Shown here: in pieces, positions 46,018 to 54,597 of the stretch
How the letters are laid out: each line of letters starts with the position of its first letter
How positions within the stretch are numbered: position 1 is the stretch's first letter
Assembly (NCBI RefSeq): GCF_004364175.1
Contig: NZ_SNZW01000016.1
Span: forward strand, 281,133 to 345,132
Length of the DNA stretch: 64,000 nucleotides
Origin: Maribacter caenipelagi
GTDB taxonomy: Bacteria; Bacteroidota; Bacteroidia; Flavobacteriales; Flavobacteriaceae
Direction: 5' to 3'
The notes under the pieces: model-generated
Told to the model about the DNA's origin: nothing
The model's database searches: none
What the model saw: only the letters and a program-made list of their open reading frames with translations
Program-made: the position numbers and the translations under genes

Positions 46018-46456
46018 TTACTTCAACTTCATTAACAAATATGAAAAAGTTAAAGCATTTGATTTTGCGCTTTGTTCGTTGGTTGCCGAACCTGCGTGAC
46101 CACCTTCGGTATTTTCGTAATAGTAGATTTTATAGCCCATGTCATTCATTTTAGCTGCCATTTTTCGCGCGTGTCCTGGGTGTACTCTATCATCACGGGT
46201 AGAAGTATAAAAGAATACTTCAGGATATTTTCTTCCTTCTTTAAGGTTATGATAGGGCGGGTATTTTTTATGTATGCCCATTCTTCAGGAATATCTGTAT
46301 TTCCGTATTTATCTTTCCAACTGGCACCTGCCAATAATTTATTATACTGTTGCATGTATAATAGAGGTACTTGACAGACTATAGCATTAAACAAGTCAGG
46401 TCTCTGTTTGAAAGCAACGCCAACCAACAAACCACCGTTACTTCTACCCATAATTC
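46018..46456 (-). pseudogene. Prolyl oligopeptidase (S9A) C-terminal remnant, frameshifted
   Basis: The frame opens with IMGRSNGGLLVGVAFKQRP (the S9 GxSxGG nucleophile motif) and runs to DIPEEWAYIK. The sense then shifts frame at an A6 run (46263-46268 on the plus strand) and continues KYPPYHNLKEGRKYPEVFFYTSTRDDRVHPGHARKM to GGHAGSATNEQ, the C-terminal end with Asp and His of the triad. Over 80% of a normal ~700-residue enzyme, including the propeller, is missing. The 5' end is joined to a RidA remnant. The frameshift could be a sequencing error, but the truncation could not. Confidence 0.88.
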
Positions 46457-46685
46457 CCGGTCAAATTGTTTTTATAGCAGCTAAACATCCAATGGCGCTT
46501 TACTTTGTCGCTTTTTTGCATTCTTCCAAGCTTAAATACTTTCCAAGATTACCTTTTTTTATTATTCCATTTTCCACAGGAATTTGCCCTGCAGCATAAA
46601 TTAGGTTTACAGTCCGTTTCGCAGGTATGTAATTGGCAACGGGTTTCTTTGCTGCTGGCAATTACATACCCAATTCAATTAATTT
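46457..46685 (-). pseudogene. RidA/YjgF-family remnant
   Basis: Translation on the minus strand reads KLIELGM, stop, LPAAKKPVANYIPAKRTV, NLIYAAGQIPVENGIIKKG, NLGKYLSLEECKKATK, stop, SAIGCLAAIKTI, stop. This matches the N-terminal half of RidA-like imine deaminases (NYxPAxRTGNLxYxxGQIP, LSLEEGxxAAR, CLAAIK). Three in-frame stops and loss of the C-terminal half show that it is dead. It overlaps the last 11 bp of the methyltransferase gene and abuts the prolyl oligopeptidase remnant. Confidence 0.85.
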
Positions 46686-47445
46686 TGACGCTATTATCCT
46701 CATTTGCCCTTGAATTTGTTTTTGTAAAAGGAATAATCATAGGCACTTCTTTTTGGTACGTTTCATATTTTTTTCCGATAGCTTTTTTTAAGTCTTTTTC
46801 TTCTAAATATTTTACGGCAACGAAAATATAGGTGGTAGTTACTATGGCAAACAATAAATGACCTGCAGACATGGATGGTGTTGCCCAAAAAGCGATTAGA
46901 AACCCTAGCATTAGCGGATGCCTTACAAAGGCATATAAATAGTTGGTTTGAAATTCGGGATTCGGTGTCTTTTTATTTTTTAGATTATCAAAAATTTGGG
47001 CTAGACCAAAAAGTTCTAAATGATTGATCATGAATGTAGATAACAGTACAATACCCCAACCTAGAAAGAAGATTGCCCTCAGTACATAAATTGCAATTTT
47101 GCTTTCGGTTTCCCATACGATAGTTGTCATGGGTTGCCATTGCCAATAAATGAAAAGCAGAGCTAGACTTGATAAAAGTATGTATGTACTTCGTTCCATT
47201 GCTGGACTAAAAATAGTAGTAAACCATTTTTTGAATTGCGGTCGAGCCATTATGCTATGTTGTAAAGCAAATACACTTAATAAAAGCACATTGATTAATA
47301 GGGAAGAAAACAATGTCGATTCTGCACCTGAATCTATCGATTTCGGAACAATAATATTACCTACAAAACCTATCGCATATATAAAGGCTATTAGAAAAAC
47401 GATATATGATATTATACCGTAAATAAAGATGATTGATTTTTTCAT
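46675..47445 (-). CDS. mddA: Methanethiol S-methyltransferase-like membrane protein (MddA/NnrU type)
   Basis: The 256-residue protein has about five to six hydrophobic segments and the MddA signatures FALQHSIMARPQFKKWFT, ERSTYILLSSLALLFIYWQW, INHLELFGLAQI and YAFVRHPLMLGFLIAFWATPSMSAGH. This is the isoprenylcysteine methyltransferase-like superfamily. MddA makes dimethyl sulfide from methanethiol with SAM; the assignment is by whole-length resemblance, and another S-methylation substrate is possible. The 3' end runs into the RidA remnant. It lies 11 bp after the OsmC gene and is probably cotranscribed with it. Confidence 0.75.
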   Translation of the reverse strand: MKKSIIFIYGIISYIVFLIAFIYAIGFVGNIIVPKSIDSGAESTLFSSLLINVLLLSVFALQHSIMARPQFKKWFTTIFSPAMERSTYILLSSLALLFIYWQWQPMTTIVWETESKIAIYVLRAIFFLGWGIVLLSTFMINHLELFGLAQIFDNLKNKKTPNPEFQTNYLYAFVRHPLMLGFLIAFWATPSMSAGHLLFAIVTTTYIFVAVKYLEEKDLKKAIGKKYETYQKEVPMIIPFTKTNSRANEDNSVKIN

Positions 47446-47456
47446 AATGTATGTTT

Positions 47457-48038
47457 TTAGTTATTAATCTTAATGTCTGCATTTAATGTAATTGGAGTCC
47501 CTTTTTTTATAGTTTGATACACAATACAACTATGTTTTGCTCCTTTTAACAAGGTATTGAGGAGTTTTTCATTTGTGTTTTTAGCAATAATTAATGCATC
47601 TATGTGCAAAGATTGAAATCCAACAGGTACAGATTTATCAATCATTAAAGTGCCTCTTACATCTACTTGGGCATTCGCTCTTATTTTTGTTTCTATGAGT
47701 TCTATCCCTAATTTTTCACAAATCAATCTAATAGTACTTTCAAAACAAGAAGCCAAAGAAGCACATAGTAAATCGCCCGGATTTGGAAAATCGTGATCGC
47801 CACCAACAGCTTTATGAACTCCAATTTTGAATGGAACTTTCATTTTATCATTGATGGCAACTGTTGTTCTAAATGGATCTTGTAGATTTAATCCAATTAC
47901 TTCTGCACTATCAGTAATCCACGCTGATGCAGGATCGGCATAATATTTTTCATTTAAAAGTATATGTCTTTGGTGAACGACAGATCCGCCTTTATTGGAG
48001 TTTGCATTTTTGGTTGAATAATCTTTTCGAGACATCAT
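47457..48038 (-). CDS. OsmC family protein
   Basis: The 193-residue protein has the OsmC/Ohr-type fold pattern: GGDHDFPNPGDLLCASLASCFESTIRLICEKLGIEL (catalytic Cys in ASC) and a second conserved Cys in GAKHSCIVYQTIKKG. The peroxidase Cys pair is therefore present. Such proteins reduce organic hydroperoxides or act in osmotic/oxidative stress. It precedes the mddA-like gene by 11 bp. Two tandem Met codons start the frame. Confidence 0.88.
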   Translation of the reverse strand: MMSRKDYSTKNANSNKGGSVVHQRHILLNEKYYADPASAWITDSAEVIGLNLQDPFRTTVAINDKMKVPFKIGVHKAVGGDHDFPNPGDLLCASLASCFESTIRLICEKLGIELIETKIRANAQVDVRGTLMIDKSVPVGFQSLHIDALIIAKNTNEKLLNTLLKGAKHSCIVYQTIKKGTPITLNADIKINN

Positions 48039-48140
48039 ATTAATTCGTTATTAATTAATGATGTAAAGGTTGGATATATAATGCCTTTCAAGATTTCTTA
48101 AAAGTCCAAATAATGTTCTTAGAGGTTCAAAAAAGTAAAA

Positions 48141-49007
48141 CTATGCTTCCTTTTTAAATGTTCTAAATTTATTGGGAGTAACGCTTACCTTCTTTTTAAA
48201 GGCTTGAATAAAATGCGAACTGTTTTTAAAACCACATTCATAACCTATCTCACTTACAGTTAGGTTTGTGCCGAGTAAAAGCATTTTGGAGTGCTCTAAT
48301 CTCTTATTGATTAACCATCTATTTGGTGTTGTGTTGAAACAGGCTTTGAATTCACGTTTAAAAGACGATAAACTTTTGCCACAAAGTTTAGCAAAATCAA
48401 CTATTTTCAAATCGTATTGAAAATTTTCTGTCATTATGTATTCAATGGTTGCTTTGGTGTTTTGAGTCAATGAATTGAAAAAAAAGAGTATTTCATTATT
48501 GTTTGAATTTAGAACTATATTAAAGAGTAGTTCTTTAAATTTAATTTCGACTAGTTCTTTCGGAATTTCTTTTCCTTGTTTTAAATAATGAAATATACTT
48601 TCTATTAATGTTTTAAATACATCATTTGTAGTAATGTCGAAAATTTGATTATGTTCTATCTTTTGATTTAATTCCCTTTTAAAAGATGGATTTTCTGTAA
48701 TAAATCTTTTGATGAATTCATCATTGATAAAAAACAGCATCACGCAATAATCACTTTCTAAATATTGCCTTGTAGTGTATACACCCTTTCTAACAAACAA
48801 TGCGTCTCCTGTCGAAAGCTTATGTGTTTTTTTTGATGTAATCCAATCCTTCTTACCACTTATAACATATGTTATTAAATGATTCTCTATCCATAATTGA
48901 TATTCTTCAATATTTATAGGACATTTATATTCTACGAATAAAAATTCATTGCCAACGAGTTTGTTGAATTTTGGATGATTTTTAAAGTATTCGTATGCAT
49001 TAATCAC
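48141..49007 (-). CDS. AraC family transcriptional regulator
   Basis: The 288-residue protein has an N-terminal cupin-like sensor region (KLSTGDALFVRKGVYTTRQYL) and a C-terminal double HTH (DFAKLCGKSLSSFKREFKACF; VSEIGYECGFKNSSHFIQAFKKKVSVTPNKFR). It lies 102 bp upstream of OsmC on the same strand and may control it and the mddA-like gene. The effector is unknown. Confidence 0.9.
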   Translation of the reverse strand: MINAYEYFKNHPKFNKLVGNEFLFVEYKCPINIEEYQLWIENHLITYVISGKKDWITSKKTHKLSTGDALFVRKGVYTTRQYLESDYCVMLFFINDEFIKRFITENPSFKRELNQKIEHNQIFDITTNDVFKTLIESIFHYLKQGKEIPKELVEIKFKELLFNIVLNSNNNEILFFFNSLTQNTKATIEYIMTENFQYDLKIVDFAKLCGKSLSSFKREFKACFNTTPNRWLINKRLEHSKMLLLGTNLTVSEIGYECGFKNSSHFIQAFKKKVSVTPNKFRTFKKEA

Positions 49008-49169
49008 TATGTTGTTTTTAGTTTTAAATTATTGCCAATGTGCGGTATATGATTAGTTGTATCCGCTAGGAACTAATTTAGTTAAAGGAAACCGAACGTT
49101 AAGGAGATCTTAAGGATTTTCTGAGTACACACAGACCCAAACAATTAATAATACAAGTTGTTGTGTTCA

Positions 49170-50231
49170 CTACTTATTTGATTTTCTTGTTTTCTTGAAG
49201 TGTTTTATCATTTTTCCAAAATCTTTGTCTTTTTTACGTTTTTCAGCAACTGTCAATTCAAAATGCTCTTTTTCCTTTTTCATTTTTAGGTAGTTTTCAT
49301 AAGAGTCCATGTCAATTTCTCCTTTGCTAACAGCTTCTAAAATGGCACAGTCAATTTCTGTTGTATGGGTACAATCCTTGAATTTGCAATTTTTGGATAA
49401 CTCAATTATGGATTTAAACGTCTTTTCCAATCCACTAGTCGAATCAGCAATTCCAACCTCTCTCATTCCTGGGTTGTCAATTAAGATACCATTTTGAAGA
49501 ACTAATAACTCTCGGTGACTTGTAACGTGTCGTCCTTTGTTCGTACTTGTACTAATCGTATTCGTTTTCATCAATTGACTTCCTGACAGATTATTTAAAA
49601 GGGTAGATTTTCCTACACCTGACGAACCTAACAAACAGTATGTTTTTCCTTTTTGCATAAGTTTTTTGAGTTTTTCAATACCTTTTTTGGTCTCATTACT
49701 TATTTCAATTAATGGCACTTGTTTTACCCTGTCTTGCACTTTAGAAATCAACTTTTTTAACTCAATCTCATTTATCAAGTCAATTTTATTTAGAACGATA
49801 ATGGGCTTTACATTGGCTGTATTGCAAATTATCAGATATCTTTCTATTCGGTTAATGTTAAAATCCCTGTCAACCGACTGTACAATAAAAGCAAAATCAA
49901 CATTTGTTGCTATGATTTGTTTTTCTCCTTGTTTTCCAACAGCATGTCTTTCAATGATTGTCTTTCTTGGGAAAACAGAATGTATAAGTACTTTTTCTTC
50001 ATCATATTCTGAAATCGCAACCCAATCCCCAACGGCAGGAAAATCGGACCTTTTTTGTGCTGAAAATCTTAAATTCCCAATTATCTCCGCATCATATTCA
50101 TCTTCTGTGGTTTTTACAACATATCTTTCCTTGTGTTCAGAAATAACTCGTCCCACTCCGAATGACTCAAGGTTTTGACTTCTTCGGTAGCTTTCCAAAT
50201 CTTTATTATATCCTAAGTCTTCTAGTGTCAT
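49170..50231 (-). CDS. rsgA: Ribosome small-subunit-dependent GTPase A
   Basis: The 353-residue protein has the circularly permuted GTPase order: OB fold, then G4 IVLNKIDLI, then G1 LLGSSGVGKSTLLN and G3 IDNPGMREVG. The C-terminal zinc knuckle is CKFKDCTHTTEIDCAIL, and the tail is basic (KKRKDKDFGKMIKHFKKTRKSNK). It helps late 30S maturation. It is slightly longer than typical RsgA (~310-350) and sits in an accessory-looking region, so it may be a second, YjeQ-like paralogue. Confidence 0.92.
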   Translation of the reverse strand: MTLEDLGYNKDLESYRRSQNLESFGVGRVISEHKERYVVKTTEDEYDAEIIGNLRFSAQKRSDFPAVGDWVAISEYDEEKVLIHSVFPRKTIIERHAVGKQGEKQIIATNVDFAFIVQSVDRDFNINRIERYLIICNTANVKPIIVLNKIDLINEIELKKLISKVQDRVKQVPLIEISNETKKGIEKLKKLMQKGKTYCLLGSSGVGKSTLLNNLSGSQLMKTNTISTSTNKGRHVTSHRELLVLQNGILIDNPGMREVGIADSTSGLEKTFKSIIELSKNCKFKDCTHTTEIDCAILEAVSKGEIDMDSYENYLKMKKEKEHFELTVAEKRKKDKDFGKMIKHFKKTRKSNK

Positions 50232-50271
50232 TAGACTTTTTTTGTATTATAAACTGTGTTGCCAGCAGTTT

Positions 50272-51012
50272 TTATTTTTTAGGTAAATACAATTTCATAT
50301 TCTCAATTTCCAGCTCGTCCAAATGCCCCATTTTACTTTCGTCTTTCGTTATCAAGTGCAAATGGATGTTAGAATCGTGATGAGTAAAAATTCCTTTATG
50401 TTCTGTTGAGAAAAAACCTATTATTTCTACAGATTCATTATTTAATTCGTAATTCATTTGTCCTTGATGCGCCTCGGCTGGTGAAGAAACTTTTGTTCTT
50501 TTTGGTAAATTTTGAATGTGAATTATAGCTTTAGATACTTTTCCGCTCAATTTGAAAGCAAAAGGTCTTTTTGAGTTAGTTGTTTTTTCGTCAACAAGTT
50601 TCTCTAAATCTTGAATAGTTTTAATTTCTGACGTTAATTCAATTTCGTTCCATTCGTTCACGTTTGCATAAACAAAGAAAGGTGCGGAAACGTTAAAACT
50701 TTTTTTGACTACCATAGTTGAATCTGAAGTCACCTTTGAAACGTAACTCATTCCATTATTAATCAATAATTCGCCTGTCAGATAACTAACAGGTCCTATT
50801 CCATAAAGTCCTTTTTTGTTCGAAATAGTGTCTAGATTAATTATTTCGTTTAATTCTCCTTTCCACATAACATTTTTCATTGAACCTACAATATTAATGT
50901 CAGGATAAGTTTCATTCAAGTTATTTTTCTTTTGCTCAGAATTGCAACCAAATATTCCGATTATTAGAACTCCAATTATTATTTTTTTAATCATAGATTT
51001 CGTTTTTTTCAA
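50272..51012 (-). CDS. Acetolactate decarboxylase-like lipoprotein
   Basis: The 246-residue protein has a lipoprotein signal peptide (IIIGVLIIGIFGC, lipobox Cys near 23), then the BudA-type fold: GPVSYLTGELLINNGMSYV, APFFVYANVNEW and GFFSTEHKGIFTHHDSNIHLHLI with the zinc-binding H-x-H. Active BudA decarboxylates 2-acetolactate to acetoin in the cytoplasm. An exported, membrane-anchored form is unusual, and the substrate here may differ. The gene is bracketed by the inverted words TGCCAGCAG (around 50261) and TTGCTGGCA (around 51015). Confidence 0.78.
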   Translation of the reverse strand: MKKTKSMIKKIIIGVLIIGIFGCNSEQKKNNLNETYPDINIVGSMKNVMWKGELNEIINLDTISNKKGLYGIGPVSYLTGELLINNGMSYVSKVTSDSTMVVKKSFNVSAPFFVYANVNEWNEIELTSEIKTIQDLEKLVDEKTTNSKRPFAFKLSGKVSKAIIHIQNLPKRTKVSSPAEAHQGQMNYELNNESVEIIGFFSTEHKGIFTHHDSNIHLHLITKDESKMGHLDELEIENMKLYLPKK

Positions 51013-51121
51013 ATTGCTGGCATTGTTTTAGCTACGAACAGTACGGGCGCAAACTAGCATTTGCTTTCCGCCACGCACATAGCGAAATCTTTTTGTTTTG
51101 TTTTTTCTTTTCCTGTTTAAA

Positions 51122-51142
51122 GCAAAATCTCAAAGATTTTGC
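51122..51142. repeat. Intergenic palindrome shared with 52021-52044
   Basis: GCAAAATCT and AGATTTTGC form a perfect 9-bp stem with a CAA loop. The surrounding 24 bases (51119-51142) match 52021-52044 at 22 positions. Both lie in GC-richer spacers between single genes, after a T-rich TTTTCTT tract. Confidence 0.7.
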
Positions 51143-51262
51143 TGTCACTATAAAATACGCAAACCATTCGTTTATGCCCGAAGCCCTCATTGCTTATAGG
51201 TTTTGATGTAAAACGTTTTATATGGTTTTAAGAGTATTTTTATACTTATTTAAGAAAGGTCT

Positions 51263-51922
51263 TTAACGAAAAGTTATATCTTTTACCTTTTGGCAACCAT
51301 AATAAAGAGAAGCTTTTTTTATTCCCCTAGGAACTAAGAAAATTAAATTAGCTTTCCTCTTTTTAAATCCTCTGATTTCATAATAATACTTGATTTTCTT
51401 TGCGTTTTTGGACCTACCCCATTTATAAGAGTGTGTAACGTTTTCATAGTCTTTATAAGTGTAGTTTTCAAAAGTGTCTATTATTTTAGGGTCATAAACA
51501 TAGCCTGCTAAACTAACAATATCTTTATCGTACTCCATTAGCACTCTGTTCATACTGCTATTCAAATGTGCTATTGGATAATCAAAATTTGTTGGTCTAA
51601 TTCTTTTTTTGCTATCATCTAAAATAAATGAGATTGGATTAGGGTCAAATTCAGCTTTCTTACCATTTTTGGATGTTAATCTAATTCGAACATTTATAAA
51701 TTTAGCTTCACTTGATGTACGATGCTCTGTTCGATGTGCAAAGTTTGAATTATTCTTTGTTCTAATGAATTCGATATTAAAAGGACTGTCATCTAAGTTT
51801 AGATTTTGGCAAATTATGTGATTATTAAAAAATAAACCAATTATAATGCTGGTAAAGTATAATTTTCTTGTTGCCATCTGGATGTTTTTGATTAATTCAA
51901 AATATTGACCTAAATGTAGCAC
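51263..51922 (-). CDS. Hypothetical secreted protein
   Basis: The 219-residue frame begins MLHLGQYFELIKNIQMATRKLYF; the second Met (MATRKLYFTSIIIGLFFNN) gives a clean signal peptide and is the more likely start (near 51877). The mature part has two beta-rich stretches (AKFINVRIRLTSKNGKKAEF; NLIFLVPRGIKKASLYYG), resembling DUF4352-like exported domains, but I do not recognise a family. It is a single gene with long spacers on both sides. Confidence 0.65.
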   Translation of the reverse strand: MLHLGQYFELIKNIQMATRKLYFTSIIIGLFFNNHIICQNLNLDDSPFNIEFIRTKNNSNFAHRTEHRTSSEAKFINVRIRLTSKNGKKAEFDPNPISFILDDSKKRIRPTNFDYPIAHLNSSMNRVLMEYDKDIVSLAGYVYDPKIIDTFENYTYKDYENVTHSYKWGRSKNAKKIKYYYEIRGFKKRKANLIFLVPRGIKKASLYYGCQKVKDITFR

Positions 51923-52135
51923 AACGGTTGGGCAAAGCGTAGTGCGGAGGCAAGGAAACTTTTCTTTTCCGTCTGCGCACGAAGCTATAGCTTATAGTTT
52001 AGTTTTATTTTTTCTTGTCCAAAGCTAAATCCCAAAGATTTTGCGACCTCCTAAACCTGCCCGCAGGCAGGCAGGTATACACAGACCTTGGCGTAAAAAA
52101 CCTAAACCCCGCATTAATTATAGTTATTGTTGTGC
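51919..52135. repeat. Spacer bracketed by GCACAAC / GTTGTGC
   Basis: The words GCACAAC (51919-51925) and GTTGTGC (52129-52135) are inverted around a 217-bp, mostly non-coding spacer. The spacer includes the 24-bp element shared with 51119-51142 and a tight palindrome CCTGCC-CGCAGGCAGGCAGG (around 52068). The architecture recalls recombination-cassette spacers, but it does not match the R'/R'' attC consensus. Confidence 0.5.
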
Positions 52136-52602
52136 CTCGTTTTTATTTCGATGGTTTTTGTCAATTTATTCAGACCAGTTTTTGAAATAAAGCGAAAACT
52201 TAATTCTATAAAAACAAACCTTATAAAAAGTAATACTGTTATATGAACTGGCAGGAATATTATTCCCTCTTCAAATCCTTGATTATATGTAATTAAACCA
52301 AAGCCAATAAGCGGATATGATAAAAGTATAGAAAACATTACTTTAAAAGCATTATGAATTCTTATTTCTAATTCTCCTACAGAATCTTGAAGTTCTCCAG
52401 TAAAAACACAAACCGCTCCACGTCCAATTTCAGATGATATTATTTTAAATCCGCTTTCATTTACTTTTCCAATAAATTTTTTGTCAGTATAACTAGAAAT
52501 TAGATTATCAGTCAGTTTTGTGTTGCGCTTTAATTCATTCAACGTAGCTACTCTATCTTCTCTTAATTCTACCGTAAAGTATTTACTTGGGAATAATTTC
52601 AT
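52114..52602 (-). CDS. Hypothetical membrane protein
   Basis: The 162-residue protein has a cytoplasmic-looking N-terminal ~85 residues (ending GELEIRIHNAF), two hydrophobic segments (VMFSILLSYPLIGFGLITY; GIIFLPVHITVLLFIRFVFI) and a basic tail. No family is recognised. It is isolated between repeat-bearing spacers. Confidence 0.6.
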   Translation of the reverse strand: MKLFPSKYFTVELREDRVATLNELKRNTKLTDNLISSYTDKKFIGKVNESGFKIISSEIGRGAVCVFTGELQDSVGELEIRIHNAFKVMFSILLSYPLIGFGLITYNQGFEEGIIFLPVHITVLLFIRFVFIELSFRFISKTGLNKLTKTIEIKTRHNNNYN

Positions 52603-52787
52603 ACAGTTTTCGTTGTTATTGTCAAATGACGCAAAGCGTGTTTGTGTATGATTTCGTTGCGTGTTTCTGTACTAAATTTAGTAAATAAATCACAGATAGA
52701 AAGTCTGCGGGCCTTCGTAAGTAGGCTAAAACAAGCAATTAATTTAATACATTGTTGGGGCACGTTTTCTTCAATATTAGCTTACAA

Positions 52788-53207
52788 CTAATAGAAGTTA
52801 CCACCCTTTTTAAGGTAAAGATTTAAGATTGCTAAAAATAAAAAAATTCCAGGAATATAAGGAGGGCTAATTTTCAAAGGTAAGACTTCTGATGGCACAT
52901 TTGGATGAAGATGTACATAAAAGGCTATAACCATAATTATTACTATGCTTAGATTGCTTAATGTGAAAATTCTTTTGAAATTCTTTTTTGAAGTTTTAGA
53001 GTCGAAAAATAAAACAAAAAACAGTGATAATCCTATAAGGATTTCTCCCATTTGTCCACTCCAATATGAAAGTGTAGGAAAGGGTAATTCACTTTTTATT
53101 ATTTGTGTTGAATACCAGTATTTGAATGGGTTTATAAATTTTAGTACTCCAAACGTAAACATTGATAGTCCAAGAATTCCAGTTATAATTTTATTTGCTT
53201 TAGTCAT
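52788..53207 (-). CDS. DoxX-like membrane protein
   Basis: The 139-residue protein has four hydrophobic segments. The first begins with the DoxX-type pattern ILGLSMFTFGVLKFINPF, and later stretches include YWSGQMGEILIGLSLFF and PPYIPGIFLFLAILNLYL. DoxX-like proteins are small quinone- or redox-linked membrane proteins of mostly unknown role. It lies 81 bp downstream of the AraC-type regulator stop and could be its target. Confidence 0.7.
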   Translation of the reverse strand: MTKANKIITGILGLSMFTFGVLKFINPFKYWYSTQIIKSELPFPTLSYWSGQMGEILIGLSLFFVLFFDSKTSKKNFKRIFTLSNLSIVIIMVIAFYVHLHPNVPSEVLPLKISPPYIPGIFLFLAILNLYLKKGGNFY

Positions 53208-53288
53208 TATATTGAATTGTTTAATATTTACAAATATCTATTAAATCAAAACAGACAAAAAGGATAATTAGTCCATTATCTAGTATAA

Positions 53289-54125
53289 TTAGCTTTGCTT
53301 CTTTCTGAAGGAGGAAGGTGTAATTCCCACCTTTTTTTTGAAAAAACGGGTGAAATATTGAGGATCTTGAATACCAATATGAAATGAAATTTCGCTAATA
53401 GAATAATCTGATACTTTCAGAAGTTCTTTAGCTTTTTCAATTCTTCTATGATTGATATAATTGGTAGGACTATCTTGAAATATAGTCTTGAATTGTCTTT
53501 TAAAAGAAGATAGACTCAGGTTACATAATTTTGCCAATTCTTCAAGAGATAGATTTTCATATAAATGAAGCTTTATAACTTTTTTTATACTCACAACATT
53601 TGGTGAATATAAGTCAGAAATAATCTCCAATATAGATTCGGAGTTTTTTGTTTGAACTAATAATAAAATAAGTTCTTTAATTTTTAATTCTAATAAGTCC
53701 TCATTAACCAATGCTGGATTCTGAAAGTAAAAATTGAGAGAGTCTACAAATTTGGAAATGGTATTATCTGGATCAATTTTTTTAATTTGATTTTTTCTGT
53801 TTTTTTGGGTTAGTGATTTAGGTAATTCTTGCAGATATATTTTCTTTAGAATTTCTGGGTATAAATGAAAAGCTATGACTTCAATAGTCTGCTTTGATTT
53901 TTCAAGCCATTCTACAAAATAGGTTCCGCAATTTAATAAGACTGCTTGATTTTCGTTCAGGTTAAGATTGTTTTCGGAAGATAAAAACTTACTGTCTGAT
54001 CCTTTTACATAAATAAAACATCCTTCATTCTGGAATATAGCTTCATATTTATATGGAGGATTGATAGTAACTCTTTCAATCAAGGTTTTGTTTTGATATT
54101 CAAATTTCTCTCTTTTTAATATCAT
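53289..54125 (-). CDS. AraC family transcriptional regulator
   Basis: The 278-residue protein has an N-terminal AraC-binding-like domain (NENQAVLLNCGTYFVEWLE) and a C-terminal double HTH (ELAKLCNLSLSSFKRQFKTIF; ISEISFHIGIQDPQYFTRFFKKKVGITPSSFRKK). It is a paralogue-like companion of the regulator at 48141-49007. It probably regulates the DoxX-like gene or itself; the signal is unknown. Confidence 0.9.
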   Translation of the reverse strand: MILKREKFEYQNKTLIERVTINPPYKYEAIFQNEGCFIYVKGSDSKFLSSENNLNLNENQAVLLNCGTYFVEWLEKSKQTIEVIAFHLYPEILKKIYLQELPKSLTQKNRKNQIKKIDPDNTISKFVDSLNFYFQNPALVNEDLLELKIKELILLLVQTKNSESILEIISDLYSPNVVSIKKVIKLHLYENLSLEELAKLCNLSLSSFKRQFKTIFQDSPTNYINHRRIEKAKELLKVSDYSISEISFHIGIQDPQYFTRFFKKKVGITPSSFRKKQS

Positions 54126-54597
54126 ATTATTCTTGATTTCTAATGTGCCCTAACAATTTTATATATAACATATGTTATAGATCTTTTATAAATTTCCGAA
54201 TGTGTCAATTTAATTTCATATAAATACTTTACCAGTCGTTGAACCATAGTAATAAAGATATTGATCAAACTTAAAATTTGTCTATAAAAATTAGAATTAG
54301 CGTAGACTATTGAAAAAAGCAATGTATTTATTTTGGCTATACTCATGGTTCAATTTTAACAAGGGTAGTTGTACCAAGTTTAATTTCGGTATTTAGTAAA
54401 TAAATTAATTCTTGAATTAAAAAAAACAACTCAATTCTTATTTAGAATAAATAAAAATAATTATTTTTGTTAACTAAATTAATTAATGATATGACTAGTT
54501 AACTAGTCATTTTTAATTGTACTGCTAATATTTAGGAGTGTTATTTCAAAGAAGATTAAAAATAAAAAAACCACATCATTTGTTAAAAAATAAGAAC
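54126..54597. other. 472-bp divergent intergenic region
   Basis: It separates the minus-strand AraC gene from the plus-strand ankyrin gene. It holds a perfect 20-bp palindrome at 54491-54510 and AT-rich promoter-like DNA. A 68-codon minus-strand frame at 54140-54346 has no family or coding character and was not accepted. Confidence 0.6.
54491..54510. promoter_or_regulatory. Perfect 20-bp palindrome, candidate operator
   Basis: ATGACTAGTT at 54491-54500 is followed immediately by its exact reverse complement AACTAGTCAT. The site lies 88 bp before the ankyrin-protein start and has no T-run, so an operator for a dimeric repressor (TetR/MarR type) is more likely than a terminator. Confidence 0.65.

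Noticed and set aside
46072-46831. Three plus-strand frames over the scar region
   Set aside because: They are antisense to the prolyl oligopeptidase and RidA remnants, whose protein motifs read clearly on the minus strand.
49008-53288. Classical integron cassettes
   Set aside because: No integron integrase is in the window, and the inverted words do not match the R'/R'' attC consensus.
54140-54346. 68-codon minus-strand frame
   Set aside because: No coding character or family; it lies in a divergent promoter region.
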